Below, one piece after another: positions 29,021-35,190 of a stretch of 35,190 nt of DNA. Source of the stretch: JBOFFC01 sp051648405 (GTDB taxonomy: Bacteria > Planctomycetota > Planctomycetia > Pirellulales > Lacipirellulaceae). Both the position numbers and the translations under genes were made by a program. The DNA lies in assembly GCA_051648405.1 (NCBI GenBank), contig JBOFFC010000127.1:1-35190 (forward strand). The letters run 5' to 3'. The notes under the pieces were generated by a model. The model had not been told where the DNA came from. It searched no databases and saw nothing but the letters and a program-made list of their open reading frames with translations. Position 1 is the first letter of the stretch. Every line of letters begins with the position of its first letter.

Positions 29021-29275
29021 ATGACCACATTCTGCCTCTTCGAGAATGGCAAAAGCTACGACGCGCTGCAGATCGCGAAGCTGTTGGGACGGACGGGAGA
29101 CTCTCAGCGGATGATCCGCTGGGTTCGCGAAAACGTGTTCGCGGAAGGTTGCTGTAGCAAAAAGATCGGAAACCTGCACGTCACCACCGGCGACGCGCTG
29201 AACTTGTGGATTAACCAGCAGGCGGACGGATGGAGCGATTCAAGATCATCAAGCGAGCCGGACGCAAAGGATTGA
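29021..29275 (+). CDS. Small HTH DNA-binding protein, excisionase candidate
   Basis: 84 residues from ATG 29021 (GGAAGG 13 bases upstream is distant; the GACGAGCG spacing is weak). The segment SYDALQIAKLLGRTGDSQRMIRWVRENVFAEGC ... VTTGDALNLWINQQ resembles winged-helix MerR/AlpA/Xis-type domains, in which a helix-turn-helix is followed by a short wing. It overlaps the integrase start by 46 bases, and such an arrangement is typical of xis-int pairs. It would bend att DNA and set recombination direction, or act as a control factor. Confidence 0.65.
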   Translation: MTTFCLFENGKSYDALQIAKLLGRTGDSQRMIRWVRENVFAEGCCSKKIGNLHVTTGDALNLWINQQADGWSDSRSSSEPDAKD

Positions 29276-30363
29276 TTGTCCGCTGGCACGACGGCGAGCG
29301 GTGGCGCGAGCAAACGACCGGGGAGACGCGGCGGCGAGACGCCGAGCGAGTCGCCCGCGAGCTGCTCGTCGCCGCCCGCCAGCCGACGGACGACGACTGG
29401 GTAGACTTCAAGCTGGCCTACTTTCGCGGCCACTTGGAGGGGCACAGCAAGAGCTACGCGGCCGTGTTCCAATCCGCTTGCCATCGTCTCGAGCGGCACG
29501 TCGCGGTGCGGCGAGTCTCCGACGTCACTCCGCTCGCCATCGCCAAGCTGCGCACGGCCCTGCGTGACGAGGTGGCCGCGACAACGGTGGCGAGCTACCT
29601 GCGGCATCTTCGCGGAGCGCTGAACTGGGCCTGCCGGCACGGGTACATCCCGGCCCCGGTGCGGGTTGAGCTGCCGCGGCAACTCAACCGCGGCGAGCGC
29701 TCCAAGGGCCGCCCCGTCACGGGGGAGGAGTTCGACCGTTGGCTCGACGCGGTGGATCGGATGCTGCCCGAGGCCCCGTCGGCGTCGTTGCGTCGCCTGA
29801 TGAACGGGCTTTGGCTGTCGGGGCTGCGGCTGGGGGAGGCAATCGCTCTCACTTGGGGCGATCCGCGACGCCCCATGCTCGGGGACATCGACGCTCGGCG
29901 ACCCGTGCTGCACATGCCCGCGGCGTTTGACAAAAGCCGAGTCGATCGGTTGTTGCCGCTCACGCCCGACTTCGTGGGCTTCCTGCGTGACACCCCCCTG
30001 CCATCGCGAGCCGGGCTGGTGTTCCCGGTCACGGGCCCCACGGGGGGCGCAATCCGGTCGGCCGACGCCGCCGGGCGTAGGATTTCCGCGGCCGGCAAGC
30101 TCGCCGGCATCGTCACCAAGAACGGACGGCACGCAACCGCCCACGACCTTCGACGCAGCTTCGCCACGCGGTGGGCGCCGCGGCTCAGCCCCGCCGTGTT
30201 GCGGGAGATCATGCGCCACGCCGACATCAAGACGACGCTGTTGTACTACGCCCTGGAGTCGGCGGAGCGAACGGCGAACGAGGTGTGGTCGCACGCGGTG
30301 CAGCCCTTGGGTGGCGTTTTGGGTGGCGCCGAGCCGGCGGCCATCGATGAGCGGTCGCCGTAA
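29230..30363 (+). CDS. int: Tyrosine recombinase / phage integrase
   Basis: 377 residues. An N-terminal arm-binding/SAM-like part (about 1-150, with HRLERHVAVRRVSDVTPLAIAKLRTALRDEVAATTVASYLRHLRGALNWACRHGYI) precedes the catalytic domain. Catalytic residues are complete: Arg200 (LSGLRLGEA), Lys235 (AAFDKSRVDR), His305 and Arg308 (AHDLRRSF), His330 (IMRHADIKTT) and Tyr339 (LLYYALES). It should integrate the phage at a tRNA-Pro gene, since the candidate core lies just downstream (30391-30434). The 3' end of the gene (30306-30330) contains one copy of a 25-bp repeat that recurs on the far side of the core. Confidence 0.95.
   Translation: MERFKIIKRAGRKGLIVRWHDGERWREQTTGETRRRDAERVARELLVAARQPTDDDWVDFKLAYFRGHLEGHSKSYAAVFQSACHRLERHVAVRRVSDVTPLAIAKLRTALRDEVAATTVASYLRHLRGALNWACRHGYIPAPVRVELPRQLNRGERSKGRPVTGEEFDRWLDAVDRMLPEAPSASLRRLMNGLWLSGLRLGEAIALTWGDPRRPMLGDIDARRPVLHMPAAFDKSRVDRLLPLTPDFVGFLRDTPLPSRAGLVFPVTGPTGGAIRSADAAGRRISAAGKLAGIVTKNGRHATAHDLRRSFATRWAPRLSPAVLREIMRHADIKTTLLYYALESAERTANEVWSHAVQPLGGVLGGAEPAAIDERSP
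30306..30330 (+). repeat. 25-bp direct repeat, copy 1 (candidate integrase arm site)
   Basis: Inside the integrase 3' end. The 25-base block contains two GGGTGGCG units separated by TTTT. An identical block is at 30534-30558. The two copies flank the tRNA-derived core at 60 and 99 bases. Confidence 0.85.
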
Positions 30364-30390
30364 CCTCTTGACGTTACGCACCTTAGAAAA

Positions 30391-30434
30391 TCGGGCCGAC
30401 AGGATTCGAACCTGCGACCTTTTGACCCCCAGTC
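30391..30434 (-). other. attP core: 3' half of a tRNA-Pro(GGG) gene
   Basis: On the minus strand the sequence reads from an anticodon loop CTGGGGG (anticodon GGG) through the variable loop, a T-arm GCAGG-TTCGAAT-CCTGT and an acceptor strand CGGCCCG with discriminator A. Pairing in the anticodon stem stops after three bases. The expected 5' half (D-arm and acceptor 5' strand) is absent to the right, so this is a tRNA fragment and not a working gene. Such 3' fragments are the usual core of phage att sites. It lies 27 bases after the integrase stop. Confidence 0.85.
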
Positions 30435-30533
30435 ATTCACCACGGTGTGAAGGCGGCGCACGCACGGACTAAATCCGGCGGTTGTAGGCCCCGCGTGATG
30501 GTCGATCGACCTTCTTTTCACGGTCGGGGCGCG

Positions 30534-30558
30534 CTTGGGTGGCGTTTTGGGTGGCGCC
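30534..30558 (+). repeat. 25-bp direct repeat, copy 2 (candidate integrase arm site)
   Basis: Perfect match to 30306-30330. It starts CTTGGGTGGCGTTTTGGGTG and lies 99 bases beyond the att core in non-coding DNA. With copy 1 it gives an arm-core-arm layout as in lambda-type attP. Confidence 0.85.
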
Positions 30559-30975
30559 ACCTCCTCTCTGTTGCTGCCGGCGTTTCTTGAGAATCGCCGG
30601 CGCGGGCTCGAAATAGGACGCCTCGCCACGCAGAGCATCGAGGCGCGAATCCGACGAAACGGGGTCCCTGGTGGACGAGTACCGGACCAGTTCCGGCGCT
30701 CCGTCCATTCGGTTCTAGGAATCGCCCGCCCGCCGTGTAGCTTTCCACCCGTCCAAAGCACTTTGGTTCCACGCCACGCCGCGTGAGCTGCCCCTTCGCT
30801 TCGCTTTGGACACCCTGGCCTCCGGGCCAGAAAGCGCGAGGGGGTGGCTCACGCGGCGCTGCTGCGCCTGCGTTGGGGAGGGGCTGCTCGGCCGTCGGCG
30901 ACACGGTTGTCGCTGTTCACGGACTTTCGAGGGCGGCCGAGCCCACCCCAACAGGCGCCTATCAAGGAGGACGCG
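30559..30975 (+). other. Non-coding leader region of the csrA operon
   Basis: No gene is supported. It contains a perfect short palindrome CCAAAG-CA-CTTTGG (30753-30766), the structured element at 30777-30858, and the csrA Shine-Dalgarno AAGGAGG (30964-30970). A promoter for the early operon should lie here, but no clear consensus is found. Confidence 0.6.
30777..30858 (+). ncRNA. Nested stem-loop upstream of csrA, candidate leader RNA
   Basis: Outer 12-bp stem CGCCGCGTGAGC (30777-30788) with GCTCACGCGGCG (30847-30858), extended by CCCC/GGGG after a two-base mismatch. A middle stem is CGCTTT (30802-30807) with AAAGCG (30831-30836). An inner stem is CTGGCC (30815-30820) with GGCCAG (30825-30830). 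A GGA at 30808-30810 is in the internal loop, and GGA in loops is the core of CsrA binding sites. The link with the downstream csrA is an inference. Confidence 0.5.
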
Positions 30976-31206
30976 ATGCTCGTCTTGAGTCGGAAAGTCA
31001 ACGAGAAGATCCGCATCGGCCACGACATCACGCTGATCGTGGTCGGCCTTCGCGAGGGAAAGGTCCGGCTGGGGATCGACGCCCCCGTCGGCGTCTCCGT
31101 CCACCGCGAGGAGGTCTACGACGCCATCCAGAAGCTCGGCGCCACGGTCGACGAGGCGATCGAGGCAGCGAAGACGGAAGGAGGGAACGATGACGCCAGC
31201 AACTGA
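30976..31206 (+). CDS. csrA: CsrA-family translational regulator
   Basis: 76 residues from ATG 30976 with a near-perfect RBS (AAGGAGG, five bases upstream). It starts MLVLSRKVNEKIRIGHDITLIVVGL and contains the RNA-binding core VRLGIDAPVGVSVHREEVYDAI, with the conserved Leu4, Arg6 and the VHREE arginine of CsrA. The fold is complete; a helical C-terminal tail (KLGATVDEAIEAAKTEGGND) is longer than the E. coli one. CsrA binds GGA-containing hairpins in mRNA leaders and changes translation or stability. In a phage it could retune host metabolism or control early genes. It overlaps the ERF gene by 17 bases. Confidence 0.96.
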   Translation: MLVLSRKVNEKIRIGHDITLIVVGLREGKVRLGIDAPVGVSVHREEVYDAIQKLGATVDEAIEAAKTEGGNDDASN

Positions 31207-32182
31207 GGCCCAGGCGCCGAAGCGGATCGGCGAGTCGATGGAGGCGATGCTGAAAGCGCAAGCGGCGACCGTGGCGCTCGACGCGGCGCTCGCCGAGGCG
31301 CGGGCCGCGTTCTCGGTGGCAGAGGCGACCAAGGGGGCGATCACCAGCGAGCTCCTCGAGTCGCTCGTCGGCGCCATGGCCGAGATGTCGATGGCCGGCA
31401 AGAGCGGCAACAACACATTTGACCGGTACCGCTACGGAACCCTCGAGGACTACCTCGACGCGGTTCGTGGCCCGCTGCTGAGGCACGGGCTGGTGCTCAC
31501 CAGCTTCGTCGCCGGCGACGCGGCCTACTCAACGCGGAAGGTCAAGAGCGGTGCCGACGAGGTGGTGGTCCGCGTGCCGGTCGAGACCCGCGTCTGGCAC
31601 GCTCAGAGTGGCGGCTGGATCGCCGTGCGGGTCACGGGGGAGGGCCAGGACCGGGGGGACAAGGCGCTCTACAAGGCCCTGACCGGGGCTCGCAAGTACG
31701 GGATCGCCATGCTCTGCGGGATCTACACGACGGACGATCCCGAGGAAGACAACCGCCCGGCGACCCGCGACGAGGCGCCGGCTCGGGAGCCGCTGCGGAG
31801 TCGCGGACTGCCCGGACCGGGCGAGATGCCGCAACCCGAGCCCGCAGCCGATCCGGCCCCGGACCGGCTGCTCAAAGCGCTGGAGAAGCGGCTGGCGGAA
31901 GTGCTTGTCGCCGACGGGCTGTGGAAGGCGCTCGACGCGATTGCGACCCACGAGTCGCTGGGGACCGACCCCGCGCGACGCCTCGCTGCGGTGACCGCGG
32001 TGATCTCCCGCGGCCAGCAGCTGCAGGCCGACGGCGCGGTCGCGAAGGACGAAGGGACGCGGCTCGTGACGCGGGCCGTGGCGATCGGCAACGGGACCTA
32101 CACCGGACCCGACGACACGCATCAGGACTACGACGACTGCGACGGCTACGAAGAGGATTCCGTGGCCGCTGGCGTGGTCTGA
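31190..32182 (+). CDS. ERF-family single-strand annealing protein
   Basis: 330 residues. GGAAGGAGG lies just upstream of ATG 31190 within csrA. The ERF core is at about 60-190: LVGAMAEMSMAGKSGNNTFDRYRYGTLEDYLDAVRGPLLRHGLVLTSF, then WIAVRVTGEGQDRGDKALYKALTGARKYGIAMLCGIYTTDDPEEDN, matching the ERF signature. These proteins anneal complementary single strands during phage recombination or replication and genome circularisation. The acidic, linker-rich C-terminus (about 195-330) is extra and may recruit SSB or other partners. No exonuclease partner is visible within the window. Confidence 0.93.
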   Translation: MTPATEAQAPKRIGESMEAMLKAQAATVALDAALAEARAAFSVAEATKGAITSELLESLVGAMAEMSMAGKSGNNTFDRYRYGTLEDYLDAVRGPLLRHGLVLTSFVAGDAAYSTRKVKSGADEVVVRVPVETRVWHAQSGGWIAVRVTGEGQDRGDKALYKALTGARKYGIAMLCGIYTTDDPEEDNRPATRDEAPAREPLRSRGLPGPGEMPQPEPAADPAPDRLLKALEKRLAEVLVADGLWKALDAIATHESLGTDPARRLAAVTAVISRGQQLQADGAVAKDEGTRLVTRAVAIGNGTYTGPDDTHQDYDDCDGYEEDSVAAGVV

Positions 32183-32214
32183 ACTACTCACACCCAACCC
32201 ACGGGAACGCACCA

Positions 32215-33153
32215 ATGGTAGCCCAAGCCAAGACGCACGAACCGACGACTGAACCGGCCCGCGCGATGACGCTGGAGCTGCACGAGCTCGAGCGCAACAC
32301 GGCGACGCAGGCCCGGCTGACGATCGACCAGAAGCGGGTCGAGGAGTACGGCGAGGCGATGAAGGAGGGGGTCCAGTTCGACCCGATCGTCGTGTTCTAC
32401 GACTCGGTGCACCGCTACTGGATCGCCAACGGCTGGCACCGCCTCCTCGCGGCCGAGTGGGCGGGGAAGACTCGCATCGCCGCGCTGGTGATCCACGGCT
32501 CGCAGCGCGACGCGGTGTGGTACGCGCTCGGCGCGAACGTCAAGAACGGCGTGCCGCTCACCTCGGCCGACAAGCGACGTGCGGTCGAGATCGCCCTGGA
32601 CGACAGCGAGTGGGGGGCGCTGAGCGACCGCGAGATCGCGCGGCACTGCGGGTGCAGCGACCGCACTGTGTGCAACGTGCGTCGCGATTTGGACGGCACG
32701 CGGGTGATCGAAGGCTCACCGAGTGCGAAAATTTCGCAAAATCCAGGCGCCGCCGCGAATGGCACGCAAAGTGCGATCCGCACGCAACCCAACAACTCGG
32801 CCGACTTCTTCGGCGACGAAGAAGAGCCCGAGGACCCGGACGGCGAGGACCTCACCGGCGAGCCGGGGGAGGACCCGCTGCTGGCGCAGCACCGGGCGCC
32901 CTACCTGCGGATCGTGAACACGCTCGCCGCCGTGTCGCGCGAGATCGCCCAGATGGCGGGCGATCTCGATACCGGGGGGCACCTCCGTATGTCGGTCACT
33001 CGGTTCGACGAGTACCTGCAGACGCTGCGCGGCGGCCTGCGGATGGCGACCCCCGAGGCGTGGTGCGACGACTGCGAAGGGGAAGGCTGCCGCCGCTGCA
33101 ACCAAACCGGGTTCCTGACCGTCGCCCAGGTCCAGTCGCGGAAGGGGGCCTGA
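32215..33153 (+). CDS. ParB/Srx-fold protein with HTH and C-terminal zinc-ribbon motif
   Basis: 312 residues from ATG 32215. N-terminal ParB-like domain: LELHELERNTATQARLTIDQKRVEEYGEAMKEG ... DPIVVFYDSVHRYWIANGWHRLLAAEWAGKTRIAALVIHGSQRDAVWYAL (the family's G.HR.aA motif is here GWHRLLAA). A helix-turn-helix follows (LSDREIARHCGCSDRTVCNVRRDL, about 138-162). An acidic linker (EEEPEDPDGEDLTGEPGED) leads to a C-terminal CDDCEGEGCRRCNQTGFLT motif, a DnaJ-type CxxC ribbon. In phages such proteins regulate transcription or partition or replication. Confidence 0.88.
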   Translation: MVAQAKTHEPTTEPARAMTLELHELERNTATQARLTIDQKRVEEYGEAMKEGVQFDPIVVFYDSVHRYWIANGWHRLLAAEWAGKTRIAALVIHGSQRDAVWYALGANVKNGVPLTSADKRRAVEIALDDSEWGALSDREIARHCGCSDRTVCNVRRDLDGTRVIEGSPSAKISQNPGAAANGTQSAIRTQPNNSADFFGDEEEPEDPDGEDLTGEPGEDPLLAQHRAPYLRIVNTLAAVSREIAQMAGDLDTGGHLRMSVTRFDEYLQTLRGGLRMATPEAWCDDCEGEGCRRCNQTGFLTVAQVQSRKGA

Positions 33154-33156
33154 TCC

Positions 33157-34896
33157 GTGGAGCTGCGAGACTACCAGATCGAGACGATCGACCGCACGCT
33201 CGCCGCGTGGGATGAGCACGACAGCGTGATGGTCGTGCTCCCCACCGGCTGCGGAAAGACGGAGGTTTTCTGCGAGATCGCCCGGCGGTGGGACCTCGGT
33301 CGCACGCTGATCGTCGCGCCGCAGATCGAACTGGTCGATCAGGCGGCGCGGAAGATCCATCAGCGCACCGGGACCCGTCCGGGGGTCGAGCAAGGAGGCC
33401 GGAGGTCGAACGAGTCGAACCTCTTCTACCGCAGCCCTTACGTCTGCGCGTCGAAGCAAACACTCTGCGGGCCGAGCAAGCGTTACAGCCGCCTCGGTGA
33501 GGTGGGCCTTGTGATCGTCGACGAGTGCCACCTCGCGGCGACCAAGGCCTACGCCGAGATGCTCGAGCACTTCAGGAGCCGCGGCGCGAAGGTCCTCGGC
33601 GTGACCGCGACCCCCAAGCGGCACGACCAAGTGGCGATGGGGACGCTGTTCGAATGTTGCCCCTACGAGATGTACGTCGCCGACGCGGTGCGGCTTGGCT
33701 GGCTCGTCGGACCACGCGCGAGCTGCGCACAGATCAAGAGCCTCGACCTGTCGCAAGTCGCCTCTAACCGTGACGACTTCAAGGAGAGCGAGCTGGCGCG
33801 GGCGATGGAGGAGGAAAAAGTGATCTTTGAAGTCGCCGAGATCACGGCCAGCGAGAGCGTCGAAGACGGGCGGGTGCTCAAAACGGTCGTCTACTGCGCG
33901 AGCGTCAAGGAAGCCCAGGCGGTCGCCTCAAGGCTCATGGACGCCCACGGGTTGGTCGCCGAGTTCGTGTGCGCCGACCGCGAGCTGTGCAGCGACCGGC
34001 GCCGCGCCGAGGTGCTCGATCAGTTTGCGCGACCCGACGGCGTGGTCCAGGTGGTCTGCAACGTGGGGATCCTCACCACCGGTTGGGACTTCCCGGGCCT
34101 CGAGCACGTCGTGATGGCGAGGCCGACCAAGTCGCTCGCGCTCTACACACAGATCCTGGGGCGCGGGACGCGGCCGCTCCCCGGCGTGGTGGACTTCGCG
34201 GGCTCGACCCCCGAGAGCCGCCGGGAGCGGATCGCCGCCTCGGCCAAGCCGACGTTCAAGGTCACCGACCTGGCCGACAACAGCCTCGAGCACAAGCTCG
34301 TCGGCGTGATCGACGTGCTCGGCGGCCGGATGGAGCTCCCCGAGTCGGGCAAGCCGAGCGAAGCCCAGCGGGCCGAGCTCGCCGCCCGCCAGGCGGCGCT
34401 CGAGGCGATGCGGCAAGGGACGGCGTTTAATGTCGAAGCGCTGCTGTCGGAGAGCCGCGCCGCGGAGCTCAAGGCGACCGAGGAGCGCGAGCGGCGCCGG
34501 CGGGCTGCGATCGCCTCGCGGGCCGAATACAAGCGGGTGGACGTCGACGTCCTGTCGCCCGATCAGGCCGGCGTGGCCCGCAAGCGGAGCTCGATCAACT
34601 ACCCGCTGCCGTTCGGCAAGTACAAGGGGCGGGCGATCGCCGACGTGCCGACCGCGTACCTGCAATGGGCGTCGGAGAGCGGCGTCTTCCGGCACCCCAA
34701 GACGGCCAAGCTGATCGCCACCGAACTGTGGACGCGGGGCGCGAGCGCGGCGCCGACCGCGACGAAGGCGACGCCCGTCACCGGGGCCGCGCCGCGACCC
34801 GCGTCATCAAGGGCTGCCGCACCGATGGCGGCGATCGGCGCGGCGGGTCGCGATTCGTTCGTCGAGGACGTCAACCGACTCCTTGCGGAGACCTGA
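33157..34896 (+). CDS. SF2 DEAD/DEAH-type helicase with C-terminal DUF3820-like domain
   Basis: 579 residues from GTG 33157, three bases after the ParB-like stop. Motifs: Walker A PTGCGKT (29-35), DECH (122-125), TATPKR (150-155), and motif VI YTQILGRGTRPLPG (about 330-343). The N-terminus MELRDYQIETID is the usual Q-like start of RecQ/UvrB/RE-type SF2 enzymes. Near the C-terminus, INYPLPFGKYKGRAIADVPTAYLQWASESGV (about 483-514) matches the DUF3820/exodeoxyribonuclease-X C-terminal-type module, probably nucleic-acid binding. It likely unwinds DNA at replication or recombination forks. The fusion is one continuous frame. Confidence 0.9.
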   Translation: MELRDYQIETIDRTLAAWDEHDSVMVVLPTGCGKTEVFCEIARRWDLGRTLIVAPQIELVDQAARKIHQRTGTRPGVEQGGRRSNESNLFYRSPYVCASKQTLCGPSKRYSRLGEVGLVIVDECHLAATKAYAEMLEHFRSRGAKVLGVTATPKRHDQVAMGTLFECCPYEMYVADAVRLGWLVGPRASCAQIKSLDLSQVASNRDDFKESELARAMEEEKVIFEVAEITASESVEDGRVLKTVVYCASVKEAQAVASRLMDAHGLVAEFVCADRELCSDRRRAEVLDQFARPDGVVQVVCNVGILTTGWDFPGLEHVVMARPTKSLALYTQILGRGTRPLPGVVDFAGSTPESRRERIAASAKPTFKVTDLADNSLEHKLVGVIDVLGGRMELPESGKPSEAQRAELAARQAALEAMRQGTAFNVEALLSESRAAELKATEERERRRRAAIASRAEYKRVDVDVLSPDQAGVARKRSSINYPLPFGKYKGRAIADVPTAYLQWASESGVFRHPKTAKLIATELWTRGASAAPTATKATPVTGAAPRPASSRAAAPMAAIGAAGRDSFVEDVNRLLAET

Positions 34897-34954
34897 GCAT
34901 GAGAAAGATCGGAGCGGTTCTACACACCCAAAGCACCCGACAGGAGAGAGAGCG

Positions 34955-35190
34955 ATGCAAGTCAAGCGAGTGAACGGGATCGTGAGCGTGCAGCTCACGC
35001 GGACCGAGGCCAGGACGGTCGAGCAAGCGGGATTCGTGGTGCAGACGTTGTCCGTCAACACGGTGGGGGCCCTGAGCGACCAGCACAAGCAGACGGCAGC
35101 CGACCTGCGGATGCTGCTGACGCTGCACGCCCAGGAGCACCTCGACCTGGCGACGGGCCGCGTGAAGCAGAGCCCGGCGAGGGAGGCGCT
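34955..35190 (+). CDS. Hypothetical protein, 3' end cut by window
   Basis: 78 residues visible from ATG 34955 with a clear RBS (AGGAGAG, about six bases upstream). The start MQVKRVNGIVSVQLTRTEARTVEQAGFVVQTLSVNTVGALSDQHKQTAADLRMLLTLHAQEHL shows a beta-strand/helix mix. It lies 58 bases after the helicase and so belongs to the early operon. No family is recognised. A 24-codon open frame at 34899-34973 overlaps its start and is probably not a gene. Confidence 0.7.
   Translation, partial: MQVKRVNGIVSVQLTRTEARTVEQAGFVVQTLSVNTVGALSDQHKQTAADLRMLLTLHAQEHLDLATGRVKQSPAREA

Noticed and set aside
30391..30475. A complete tRNA-Pro gene
   Set aside because: Only the 3' half, from the anticodon loop to the discriminator, is present. 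No D-arm or 5' acceptor strand is found to the right.
30246..30761. 171-residue minus-strand open frame across the att region
   Set aside because: It contains the peptide SKGRRFESC, the known translation artefact of tRNA T-arm/acceptor sequence, and spans the antisense of integrase and the tRNA fragment. It is a shadow, and is useful only as a marker of the tRNA remnant.
30844..30975. N-terminal extension of csrA from ATG 30844
   Set aside because: The CsrA family starts at MLVLSRKV, and the consensus RBS is directly before ATG 30976. The extension covers a structured non-coding leader.
34899..34973. 24-codon frame after the helicase
   Set aside because: It overlaps the RBS and start of the better-supported gene at 34955. 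Too short and without its own ribosome site.

Overview
The window is a high-GC, densely packed temperate siphovirus-type phage genome (or most of one). Nearly every gene is on the + strand. The inferred host is a planctomycete, probably of the Pirellulales/Lacipirellulaceae type. That inference rests on the high GC, a secreted SHD1-plus-nuclease protein, a CsrA gene, frequent lack of Shine-Dalgarno sequences, and the style of the intergenic repeats; no 16S or host marker is present. Both ends cut through genes, so the sequence continues on both sides or is a circular genome opened at an arbitrary point.

Layout. 1-3166: end of a DNA methyltransferase, small proteins, and an unusual DUF1353/trypsin-like protease fusion. 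3265-9170: unknown and accessory structural genes, including a secreted SNase, a holin-like membrane protein, a beta-helix tail-spike candidate and a large fibre-like protein. 9223-19796: a canonical HK97-type packaging, head and neck module (HNH, TerS, TerL, portal, ClpP-like protease, capsid, HhH protein, gp6-like connector, head closure, gp10-like, DUF3168, tail tube, tail-assembly chaperone with a textbook -1 frameshift site). 19800-25590: tape measure and distal tail. 25646-28523: an accessory segment with a minus-strand unknown gene, a divergent RHH-like regulator, a second methyltransferase and a minus-strand secreted nuclease. 29021-30558: small HTH protein (excisionase candidate), tyrosine integrase and an attP-like site containing the 3' half of a tRNA-Pro gene. 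30976-35190: early operon of csrA, ERF annealing protein, ParB-like protein, helicase and a partial gene.

The strongest unexplained signal is in the gene junctions. Three unrelated repeat families occupy almost every junction of the head-tail module. (A) A TAGGGTGCG...CGCACCCTA twin-hairpin element, seven copies, whose own TAG is the stop codon of five genes. (B) Heptamer arrays (CTCTNNC)n ending in a GGGC-NNN-GCCCC mini-hairpin placed exactly against the next ATG, five clear copies, with no Shine-Dalgarno. (C) Two direct copies of a ~115-bp inverted-repeat element that bracket the protease-capsid pair; one supplies the C-terminus and stop codon of the portal gene. They look like host-style dispersed repeats turned into gene borders, and could act as punctuation, translation signals or recombination joints for module exchange.

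Phage genes lie on both sides of the tRNA-derived att core, and 25-bp direct repeats flank it. This fits an intact attP, meaning a non-integrated genome, better than a prophage end.
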